Assembly (NCBI GenBank): GCA_963605425.1
Contig: CAVCUQ010000005.1
Span: 9,873 to 73,872, forward strand
Length of the DNA: 64,000 nucleotides
Direction of reading: 5' to 3'
DNA from: JAEELC01 sp963605425
Lineage (GTDB): Bacteria > Bacillota_I > Bacilli_A > Acholeplasmatales > Anaeroplasmataceae
Part shown: positions 1-6,692 of the stretch, in pieces
Numbering within the stretch: the first letter of the stretch is position 1
How the letters are laid out: each line of letters opens with the position of its first letter
Translations under genes and position numbers: made by a program
Notes under the pieces: model-generated
What the model saw: the letters and a program-made list of their open reading frames with translations, nothing else
Told to the model about the DNA's origin: nothing
The model's database searches: none

Positions 1-335
1 CTGTTCTTTCTAAATATTTGGTTACTCTTACATCTATTCAATATGATATGACTTATAATGAGGAGATTGCGATGTATAAGTTAGATGCACCTCATGAATA
101 TTCAAATAATGCTTCAATAAAAGACATTATTGAAGATATGTATGTAAAAATCGATGTTAAAAGTACTAGTACAGAGTCTGAATCTACAACTATAAATAAC
201 AATAATTTAAATAAAATTACTTATATTAAGTTATTTGTATCTAGATATAAAGAAGATCAACTTGACTCTAATTTAACATATATTTTTAATATTAATTACG
301 GTATAGAATTAGAAATACCAAAGGAATTACAATAA
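1..335 (+). CDS. C-terminal end of an unknown protein (5' truncated by window)
   Basis: The reading frame is open from the left edge to the TAA at 333-335, so the gene starts outside the window. About 110 residues are visible. They are polar and Asn/Ser/Thr-rich in the middle, with beta-strand-like stretches (ITYIKLFVSRY, NLTYIFNINYG) and no membrane segment or motif that I recognise. A bidirectional hairpin terminator follows 5 bases after the stop. The function is unknown. Calling it a gene rests on its unbroken frame, its codon use matching neighbouring genes, and the terminator. Confidence 0.6.
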   Translation, partial: VLSKYLVTLTSIQYDMTYNEEIAMYKLDAPHEYSNNASIKDIIEDMYVKIDVKSTSTESESTTINNNNLNKITYIKLFVSRYKEDQLDSNLTYIFNINYGIELEIPKELQ

Positions 336-339
336 TAAA

Positions 340-380
340 AGACATAAGCTAAATTTGATAGTTTATGTCTTGATTTATTT
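340..380. terminator. Bidirectional rho-independent terminator
   Basis: AGACATAAGC (340-349) pairs with GTTTATGTCT (361-370) with one G-U pair and an 11-base loop. A T-rich run follows on the plus strand (371-380) and an A-rich run precedes it. It separates the truncated left-hand gene from the convergent small peptide gene at 379-468. Confidence 0.75.
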
Positions 381-468
381 ATTGTCTAAATATAAATATC
401 ACTACAACAAGTAATATAAGAAGAGGACCTGCTACCTCAATTATTCTTATAATGTCATCAGCGCTCAT
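379..468 (-). CDS. 29-residue single-pass membrane peptide (possible type I toxin-like)
   Basis: The minus-strand frame opens with ATG at 468-466 and closes with TAA at 381-379. A GGGAGG ribosome site lies 8 bases upstream, which strongly supports translation. The peptide has a short acidic/amphipathic head (MSADDIIRIIEVAG), then about a dozen hydrophobic residues (PLLILLVVVIFIF) and ends RQ. Such architecture is shared by many small membrane regulators and by type I toxin peptides, but no family signature is seen. The putative promoter carries an (AT)11 tract. It converges on the left-hand gene through a shared terminator. Confidence 0.65.
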   Translation of the reverse strand: MSADDIIRIIEVAGPLLILLVVVIFIFRQ

Positions 469-491
469 ATCTATAGCCTCCCTATAACATT

Positions 492-522
492 ATTGTAATA
501 TATATATATATATATATATCAA
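492..522 (-). promoter_or_regulatory. Putative promoter of the 29-residue peptide gene
   Basis: On the minus strand TTGATA (522-517) and TACAAT (497-492) flank a 19-base spacer made mostly of the AT repeat. This is two bases over the usual 17, so removing one AT unit would give the optimum. Placement is 24 bases upstream of the start codon. Confidence 0.4.
498..519. repeat. (AT)11 dinucleotide tract
   Basis: An uninterrupted AT dinucleotide run of 22 bases lies in the intergenic space between the small peptide gene (minus) and the MATE gene (plus). It falls between a TTGATA-like and a TACAAT-like hexamer on the minus strand. Loss or gain of a repeat unit would therefore change promoter spacing. 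Confidence 0.9.
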
Positions 523-550
523 GCAAAAATTAATTTCTTAAGCAAACTAT

Positions 551-580
551 TTGTCTTATATTATTTAAAAGGTATAGAAT
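551..580 (+). promoter_or_regulatory. Putative promoter of the MATE gene
   Basis: TTGTCT at 551-556 and TATAGA/TAGAAT at 573-580 are spaced 16-18 bases apart. An AAAAGGGTGA ribosome site and the ATG at 599 follow. Confidence 0.45.
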
Positions 581-598
581 TTTTAAAAGGGTGATTGT

Positions 599-1963
599 AT
601 GAGTTTTAAATTAAAGAGATTAGCAAATAATATTGATATGACAGAAGGCAATTCCTTAAAAGCTATCATATTATTTACACTTCCATTACTTTTAGGAAAT
701 ATATTTCAACAACTATATAATATAGCAGACAGTTCAATAGTAGGTAAATTTGTAGGAGACGAGGCTATGGCAGCTGTTTCTTCATCAGGTTCCCTAATCA
801 ATCTACTTATAGGACTAGTTCAAGGTATATCAGTAGGTGCCGGAATTGTAGTAGCCCAGTATTTTGGTGCTCGTGATAAAGAAAGACTTTCAAATACTAT
901 TCATACAACTGTATTATTTTCTTTTTGTTTAGGACTAGTACTTTCGGTAGTTGGTTTCTTTTTAGCTCCTGTACTATTAGAATTAATGAAGACAGATAGT
1001 GAAATATTACCTAATAGTATAGCTTATTTCCATACCTACTTTATTGGTGTAATATTTACTGTCATGTATAATGCTTTTGCATCTATACTTAGAGCAGTAG
1101 GAGATTCAAAAAGACCACTTTATTATTTGATAGTATCAAGTATAGCTAATATCTTACTTGATTTACTCTTTGTAGGTGCTTTTAAGTGGGGCGTTGTTGG
1201 AGCAGGGGTAGCCACTATAATAAGCCAAGGCATAAGTGCAGTATGTGCGCTTATTCAACTTACAGGTACTAAAGAAGAATATAAACTAGAATTTAAAAAG
1301 ATAAGATTTCATAAAGATGAATTAATTAAAATTATTAAGTATGGTATTCCAACTGGACTTCAAAACTCAATAGTATCCTTTGCAAATACTTTTGTTCTGT
1401 CTAATGTAAATACCTTTGGTAAAGTAGCTACTTCAAGTTATGGCGCTTATAGTAAGATAGAAGGTTTTGCAACACTTGCATCAGGAAGCTTTTCTATGTC
1501 TTTATCTACTTATGTGGGTCAAAACATAGGTGCTGGTAAATATGATAGATGTAAAAAAGGTGCTTACCTAGGACTTTTAACTGATGTATTATTTACTGAA
1601 TTTTTAGCTATTTTAATGATTATTTTAGCTTATCCTTTAGCTAATATGTTTTCCGATACTGAAGAAGTAATTGAAGGATGTATAAAACAAATTAAACTAA
1701 TAGCCCCATTCTATTTCTTACTAGCTTATTCTCATGGTATAAGCGGTATACTAAGAGGAGCTGGTTTTTCTAAGACACCAATGATTACCTTAATAGTATG
1801 CTGGGTTGGTGTTAGAATCTTTGGTATACCTATTGCTTTAAATTATATTAATAATGATATAACTACAATATTCTGGTTTTATCCATTTACTTGGAGTCTT
1901 TCAACTATTGTTCTTACTGTATTTGCATACTTTTCAAAATGGAATAAAAAAAGTAGAAGTTAG
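599..1963 (+). CDS. MATE family multidrug/cation antiporter
   Basis: The 454-residue polytopic protein has the usual MATE length and two repeated halves of about six helices each. The N-terminal segment (LPLLLGNIFQQLYNIADSSI) is typical of the DinF/NorM-like Bacillota MATE branch, where it forms helix 1 of the cation-coupled drug or metabolite exporter. Characteristic internal Gly/Pro motifs such as SILRAVGDSKRP and GISGILRGAGFSKTP occur at matching places in the two halves. The ATG at 599 follows a good AAAAGGGTGA site. The gene stands alone, ends in a hairpin terminator and has no adjacent regulator. The substrate cannot be told from sequence. Confidence 0.92.
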   Translation: MSFKLKRLANNIDMTEGNSLKAIILFTLPLLLGNIFQQLYNIADSSIVGKFVGDEAMAAVSSSGSLINLLIGLVQGISVGAGIVVAQYFGARDKERLSNTIHTTVLFSFCLGLVLSVVGFFLAPVLLELMKTDSEILPNSIAYFHTYFIGVIFTVMYNAFASILRAVGDSKRPLYYLIVSSIANILLDLLFVGAFKWGVVGAGVATIISQGISAVCALIQLTGTKEEYKLEFKKIRFHKDELIKIIKYGIPTGLQNSIVSFANTFVLSNVNTFGKVATSSYGAYSKIEGFATLASGSFSMSLSTYVGQNIGAGKYDRCKKGAYLGLLTDVLFTEFLAILMIILAYPLANMFSDTEEVIEGCIKQIKLIAPFYFLLAYSHGISGILRGAGFSKTPMITLIVCWVGVRIFGIPIALNYINNDITTIFWFYPFTWSLSTIVLTVFAYFSKWNKKSRS

Positions 1964-1984
1964 AGTTTCTCTAGCTTCTATTTT
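1954..1984 (+). terminator. Terminator of the MATE gene
   Basis: TAGAAGTTAGA (1954-1964) pairs with TCTAGCTTCTA (1970-1980) around a 5-base loop, with one G-U pair, and TTTT follows. The stem overlaps the stop codon. Confidence 0.75.
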
Positions 1985-1993
1985 GATATGAAT

Positions 1994-2524
1994 TTAATAT
2001 AAAATATCTTCCTTTAATTCATCTACTTTATCTTCACCATATAAATATTTAACTATTGCAAAAGCAAAATCTATAGCTGTACCGCAACTTCTACTAGTTA
2101 TGATATTACCTGATGTTTCAACTTTAGCATTTGTAAAATATCCATTAAAATCCTTATTCATAGGTGTAAATAAAGTATAGTTAATGCCATCTAGATATCC
2201 AAGTTTACCTAGGATAGTAGGAGTTGCACAAATAGAAGCTACAGCCTTGTTTTCCTTGAAATGTTTTATAGCATTTAAATATAATTTATCATTTTGATTG
2301 TTTAAAAATTGTTTACCACCTGAAAGTACTAAAATATCATAGTTATCAAAACTGATATCCTCATAATTACAATCAGCTTTAACTATTAGACCATGACTAC
2401 CTTTTACATATTCACTTCTAGATGAAAGAGTAACAGAAGCACCACATCTTTTAAGCAAATCGTATGGAGTGATTGTTTCAACCTCTTCAAATCCATCATT
2501 GATAATCATTAATACATTTTTCAT
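1994..2524 (-). CDS. DJ-1/PfpI family protein
   Basis: The 176-residue single-domain protein belongs to the DJ-1/ThiJ/PfpI fold. The start IINDGFEEVETITPYDLL matches DJ-1 helix 1, with the conserved glutamate at position 14. The nucleophile elbow ASICATPTIL holds the reactive Cys99, and the LVLSGG strand is at 65-70. Members act as cysteine-based glyoxalase/deglycase-like enzymes or redox stress proteins in the cytosol, and sequence does not separate these activities. A GAGGTGA ribosome site precedes the ATG. It is transcribed divergently from the nuclease gene at 2616 across a shared promoter zone. Confidence 0.9.
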   Translation of the reverse strand: MKNVLMIINDGFEEVETITPYDLLKRCGASVTLSSRSEYVKGSHGLIVKADCNYEDISFDNYDILVLSGGKQFLNNQNDKLYLNAIKHFKENKAVASICATPTILGKLGYLDGINYTLFTPMNKDFNGYFTNAKVETSGNIITSRSCGTAIDFAFAIVKYLYGEDKVDELKEDILY

Positions 2525-2542
2525 TTTTCTTCACCTCAATTT

Positions 2543-2596
2543 ATTATATCAAATTTTTTCTTACTTATTTCAATATATTAATAATTTTGTTATAAT
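2543..2596. promoter_or_regulatory. Divergent promoters for the DJ-1 gene and the nuclease operon
   Basis: Minus strand: TATAAT (2548-2543) lies 19 bases from TTGAAA (2573-2568). Plus strand: TATAAT (2591-2596) lies 17 bases from TTTCAA (2568-2573). The two promoters thus appear to share one -35-like hexamer read from opposite strands. Confidence 0.45.
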
Positions 2597-2615
2597 TTAT
2601 TCGAGTGTGATTAAC

Positions 2616-3263
2616 ATGACTAAAAATGAAGTTTTAGATATTATTAATTCCAAATATAAAGTAATTAAGGATACAACAAGAGAAACTTTAGTTTTAATTA
2701 ATGGTCACAAATTAAGATATATCAAAGATGCTCACAAATATATTGTTGATGGGTATGAAACTATATCTGTTACAGACTTAATTAAAAGAACTAATCCTAA
2801 TCTTTATGATGGTGTTAATAAAAAATATTTAAATATTGGTTCACGACGTGGTAATAGTCTTCATGAGTCTATTAACTACTATGAGGCTACTGGTAACGAA
2901 GGATTTTCTGATGAATTCAAATCATATTTAAAATTAAAGGAAGAATATAAAATAGAATCTATTTTTAATGAACTTTATATTTTAATAGTAAATACTAAAG
3001 GAGAACCACTTTGTGCTGGAAGACTTGATATGCTGTTTCTAGCAGAAAATAGTCTTGGTATCTTAGAATTTAAAAGGACCTGCGAACTTTATTTAGATAA
3101 TGTTACATTGCAATTAAACTTATATAGATATGGATTTATTCAAACATACGGAATTAACATCGATAATCTATTATGCTTTAGACTTCGTGACAGTTTGAAG
3201 GAGTCTACAGTAATTAAAATTGATAATGTGTTAGCCGAAAGCGCACTTTATGCTTATTTATAG
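2616..3263 (+). CDS. PD-(D/E)XK nuclease, RecB/Cas4-like, small
   Basis: This 215-residue protein carries the full RecB-type nuclease set: His83 (SLHESI), Asp138 (GRLDML), Glu151-x-Lys153 (ILEFKRT) and Gln166/Tyr170 (QLNLYRYG). The family cuts DNA with a divalent metal and includes AddAB/RecB, Cas4 and phage exonucleases. There is no helicase part, so it is a stand-alone nuclease domain. I start it at ATG 2616, not at the longer upstream frame, because the upstream part overlaps the DJ-1 promoter and gene. A GTG at 2607 is also possible. It sits 10 bases before an unknown gene and seems to head an operon with it and the P-type ATPase. Confidence 0.75.
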   Translation: MTKNEVLDIINSKYKVIKDTTRETLVLINGHKLRYIKDAHKYIVDGYETISVTDLIKRTNPNLYDGVNKKYLNIGSRRGNSLHESINYYEATGNEGFSDEFKSYLKLKEEYKIESIFNELYILIVNTKGEPLCAGRLDMLFLAENSLGILEFKRTCELYLDNVTLQLNLYRYGFIQTYGINIDNLLCFRLRDSLKESTVIKIDNVLAESALYAYL

Positions 3264-3273
3264 GAGAAATATT

Positions 3274-4206
3274 ATGAAATTAGAAGAATTACTTAAAAAT
3301 TATACTAAAGAAGAATGTCAAATGTCTTTATCATATATAGGACTTGGATTTGAAGAAGAGGATGAAGCTGATGCCTTAAAGGATCAAATTAAAGAATATT
3401 CTTTAAATATTGATAATTTTAAGAAGATTATATCTATTTTACCTGATTATTCATACAATAAATTAGTAAATGAAAAGGTATTTGAAACAACTATAGAATC
3501 AGATATTAAATATTATAATGATTTAAAAATCTATTCTCTAGGATTTGGCATGAGCACTGTTTATGTTTGTGATGAATTCCAAAGTTTCTTATCAAGTTTA
3601 GATATTAAGGAAATTAATAAATATAGAGTAAAACAAATGTGGGTTTATAAAACTGTTACCTTTGCAAATACATTCTATGCTGCTTACCCTATGTCTATTT
3701 TAAAGGAAGTTGTATCAACAAATACTCAAATCAAAATTTCAAATACTGAACTTAAGAAGAGAGTTTTAGACTTACCTCTTTCTATTGGATGTATCTATTA
3801 TGAGAAACAAGATACAATCGTAAATGAAGCTTATACTGATAGACTAGAAGAAATACTTAAAGCTCAAGAGACTAAACCATTCTATATTCCTAAGTATAAA
3901 GAAGTAGAAGAATATTTTAATAATGGTTATATTAATAATATGCAATATGATTTACTTAGAACATATAATAAATATTTAAAAGATCAATATAACTCTAATG
4001 CTCATATCTTAATTTTCAATACTATAGCTACTACCTATAGGGTTGATGAGAATGTTATTTCAGAATTCTATGATACAAAGAAGTTTGAAACAGCTGGTCA
4101 ATATGATGAACTTGTATCAATCTTTAAGCGTGTAACTAATAATACAAGAAATGTTTACAATAGAGGTTACACTACATTCGAAATTCTTTCAAGAAAGGCA
4201 AAATAA
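3274..4206 (+). CDS. Unrecognised 310-residue protein
   Basis: The protein is mostly helical and mildly acidic, without signal peptide or membrane segment, and I do not recognise a family. A TAGGAGAAA site sets the start at 3274. It lies 10 bases after the RecB-like nuclease, and its stop overlaps the next ATG (TAATG), so the three genes are probably co-transcribed. It may partner the nuclease, but that rests on position only. The C-terminal third contains YNRGYTTFEILSRKAK, with a basic end. Confidence 0.7.
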   Translation: MKLEELLKNYTKEECQMSLSYIGLGFEEEDEADALKDQIKEYSLNIDNFKKIISILPDYSYNKLVNEKVFETTIESDIKYYNDLKIYSLGFGMSTVYVCDEFQSFLSSLDIKEINKYRVKQMWVYKTVTFANTFYAAYPMSILKEVVSTNTQIKISNTELKKRVLDLPLSIGCIYYEKQDTIVNEAYTDRLEEILKAQETKPFYIPKYKEVEEYFNNGYINNMQYDLLRTYNKYLKDQYNSNAHILIFNTIATTYRVDENVISEFYDTKKFETAGQYDELVSIFKRVTNNTRNVYNRGYTTFEILSRKAK

Positions 4207-6575
4207 TGTCGGAAATCAAAGGCCTTACTCAAGAAGAAGTAAGACAAAGAACATCAGAAGGGAAAGTTAATAAAGAAAATAAGTATGTATCAAAAACCTA
4301 TAAGAAAATAGCTTTTGATAATATATTTACTTTCTTTAACCTAATATTTTTAATCATTGCAATACTATTAATTATTGCAAAAGATTACAAATCATTAACA
4401 TTTATTCCCCTTCTTTTAGTTAATTTATCTATTGGTATAGTTCAAGAAATTAAGAGTAAAAAGTTAATTGATAAACTAACACTTCTTAATGAATGTGAAC
4501 TTGATACTATTAGAGACGGAAAGATAGAAAAGATTAAGTCTTCAACTCTAGTTAAAGATGATGTGGTTATCTATAAGGCGGGAAATCAAATTGTAGCTGA
4601 TAGTGTTGTTTTAGATGGACATGCTTATGTAAATGAGTCTTTATTAACTGGTGAAGCTGTAGCTTTAGAGAAGAATAAGAATGACAATTTACTGTCTGGT
4701 TCTTTTATCGTTTCAGGTACTGTTACAGCTAGACTTACTAATGTAGGAGAAGATTCTTATGTTTCTAAATTAACTAGTAAAGCTAAAAAAACAAAAGATC
4801 AAACTGTATCTGAGATTAAAAAATCTTTAAACAAATTATTATTAATTGTAAGTATAATTATTGTACCGCTTGCTTTATTTTTAATATTTCAAGCATTAAA
4901 TAGAGGAGAATCTTTTTCTAAAAGTATCTCATCTATGGCTGGTAGTATTCTAATGATGATACCTGAAGGTTTATTCTTACTTTCTAGTGTATCACTCGCA
5001 CTTAGTGCTTATAGACTTGCTAAAGGCAATGTCTTAATTCAATCTATGGATTCTATTGAAACACTAGCTAGAGTAAATGTTCTTTGTTTAGATAAGACTG
5101 GTACTATTACAAATAATAAACTTAATGTAGCTAAAGATGTTCCTTATAATATTAGCGAGGATGAATTTAATACACTTGTCTCATCATTTGCTTATTATCA
5201 AGAAAATGATAATAAAACAATGGAGGCTGTTAAAGCTTATTATACTAAGGATGTTACAAAAGAATTTGTTTCTAAGACAAGTTTTTCAAGTGACTTAAAA
5301 TATTCTAGTGTAACCTTTAAAGATATAAGTGTAGTTTTAGGTGCCTTAGAGTTTCTTGCAAAAGATAGATTAGATGAATTTAAGAGCCTGTCTGATAAAT
5401 ATGCTAAAGATGGATATAGAGTGCTTTCGGTATTTAAGACCCTTAAAAAGATAGAAGAAAATAAAATTCCTGAGGGTCTTGAACTTATTGGTTTTATTTT
5501 AATTGAAGATACAATTAGAGAAAACGCTAAAGAAGTATTTTCATATTTTGAATCTCAAGGTGTAGATATTAAGGTAATATCTGGAGATAGTGCTTTAACT
5601 GTATCTAACATAGCTTTAAGAGCAGGAGTAAAGAACGCTGATAAATACATTGATTCTAATAATCTTGATTTAGACAATTTAGAAGAAGAAGCACAAAAAT
5701 ATACTGTATTTGGACGCGTTACCCCGGAAATTAAACAAAAACTAGTTGTAGCACTTAAAAATGGCGGAAAGAAAGTCGCAATGACAGGTGATGGTGTTAA
5801 TGACATTCTTGCCTTAAAGGAAGCGGATTGTTCGATTGCCATGAGAGAAGGAGCAGACGCAGCTATAAAGGTAAGCCAAGTTGTACTTCTTGATTCTGAC
5901 TTTTCTTCAATGCCTAAGATTGTTTTTGAAGGAAGAAAAGTTGTAAATAATTTAGAAAGAAGCGGATCCTTATTCATTACTAAAAATATCTTTTCAATTC
6001 TTTTAACAATCTTCTGTATTCTATTAAATACTACCTTCCCTATTAAGCCTACTCAAACAAGTTTAATTAATACATTTGTTATCGGCCTTCCTGCCTTCCT
6101 TTTAAGCCTGCAATCTTCTAATAAATTAATTGAAGGTTCCTTTGTATCAAATATCTTAAAATGCGCTCTGCCATCAGGTCTTGTCGAAGCTCTAATGATC
6201 ATGACATTTATTAAGGTAGGACCAGTTTACGGATTAACTGAGGCTGAAGTTTCAAGTGTATCGACTATGCTTATGGGCTTTATTGGTATGGTTGTTATAT
6301 TTAATATTGCGCGTCCCTATTCAAGGTATAAGATTATAGTTTGTGTAGGTTGCGTTATAGGTTTAGTTTTAAATATTTTACTTGCAATAATGGTACCATT
6401 CTTTACTAATTATTATGTTTTTACAGATCTTTCAAGCAAAGCTTATTCAATGTTTTTAATCTTTATGCCGATATCAGTTGCATCTTATATATTACTATAC
6501 ATAATATTTATGAAAACTAATATAAAAAAACAAACTTTTAAGCTGATTAATAAATTCAAATCTAAGAATAATTGA
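4206..6575 (+). CDS. P-type cation-transporting ATPase, CtpE-like (probable Ca2+)
   Basis: The protein has 789 residues. The phosphorylation motif DKTGTIT has Asp296, the actuator motif is TGEA (148-151) in place of TGES, and the hinge is TGDGVND (527-533). Membrane helix 4 carries IPEGL (near residue 255), a signature of the mycobacterial CtpE branch, which takes up calcium. Helices M1/M2 lie near residues 40-80, M3/M4 near 210-265 and six further helices after residue 590. There is no N-terminal heavy-metal domain. Translation is coupled to the upstream gene through TAATG. Ion specificity is an inference from the branch. Confidence 0.88.
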   Translation: MSEIKGLTQEEVRQRTSEGKVNKENKYVSKTYKKIAFDNIFTFFNLIFLIIAILLIIAKDYKSLTFIPLLLVNLSIGIVQEIKSKKLIDKLTLLNECELDTIRDGKIEKIKSSTLVKDDVVIYKAGNQIVADSVVLDGHAYVNESLLTGEAVALEKNKNDNLLSGSFIVSGTVTARLTNVGEDSYVSKLTSKAKKTKDQTVSEIKKSLNKLLLIVSIIIVPLALFLIFQALNRGESFSKSISSMAGSILMMIPEGLFLLSSVSLALSAYRLAKGNVLIQSMDSIETLARVNVLCLDKTGTITNNKLNVAKDVPYNISEDEFNTLVSSFAYYQENDNKTMEAVKAYYTKDVTKEFVSKTSFSSDLKYSSVTFKDISVVLGALEFLAKDRLDEFKSLSDKYAKDGYRVLSVFKTLKKIEENKIPEGLELIGFILIEDTIRENAKEVFSYFESQGVDIKVISGDSALTVSNIALRAGVKNADKYIDSNNLDLDNLEEEAQKYTVFGRVTPEIKQKLVVALKNGGKKVAMTGDGVNDILALKEADCSIAMREGADAAIKVSQVVLLDSDFSSMPKIVFEGRKVVNNLERSGSLFITKNIFSILLTIFCILLNTTFPIKPTQTSLINTFVIGLPAFLLSLQSSNKLIEGSFVSNILKCALPSGLVEALMIMTFIKVGPVYGLTEAEVSSVSTMLMGFIGMVVIFNIARPYSRYKIIVCVGCVIGLVLNILLAIMVPFFTNYYVFTDLSSKAYSMFLIFMPISVASYILLYIIFMKTNIKKQTFKLINKFKSKNN

Positions 6576-6597
6576 GGATTTTAAAATCCTCTTTTAT
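6574..6597 (+). terminator. Terminator after the P-type ATPase
   Basis: A perfect palindrome, GAGGATTTT/AAAATCCTC (6574-6591), overlaps the TGA stop and is followed by TTTTATT. Confidence 0.8.
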
Positions 6598-6615
6598 TAT
6601 GCAAAAAAATATTTT

Positions 6616-6663
6616 TGTAAGTGCTTACACTTCTTGAATTGTTTTTAATAATTGTAGTAAAAT
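6616..6663 (+). promoter_or_regulatory. Promoter with adjacent palindromic operator for the ABC transporter
   Basis: TGTAAG-TG-CTTACA (6616-6629) is a perfect inverted repeat directly upstream of TTGAAT (6634-6639) and TAAAAT (6658-6663), spaced 18. The palindrome is the right size for a dimeric repressor or activator. No regulator gene is adjacent, so its owner is unknown. Confidence 0.5.
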
Positions 6664-6692
6664 AAACTCGAAAATAAAATGGATGTGATAGT

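Noticed and set aside
2469..2615. N-terminal extension of the nuclease frame
   Set aside because: It overlaps the divergent DJ-1 gene and promoter, encodes an unlikely hydrophobic stretch, and a TATAAT lies inside it. The real start is near 2616.
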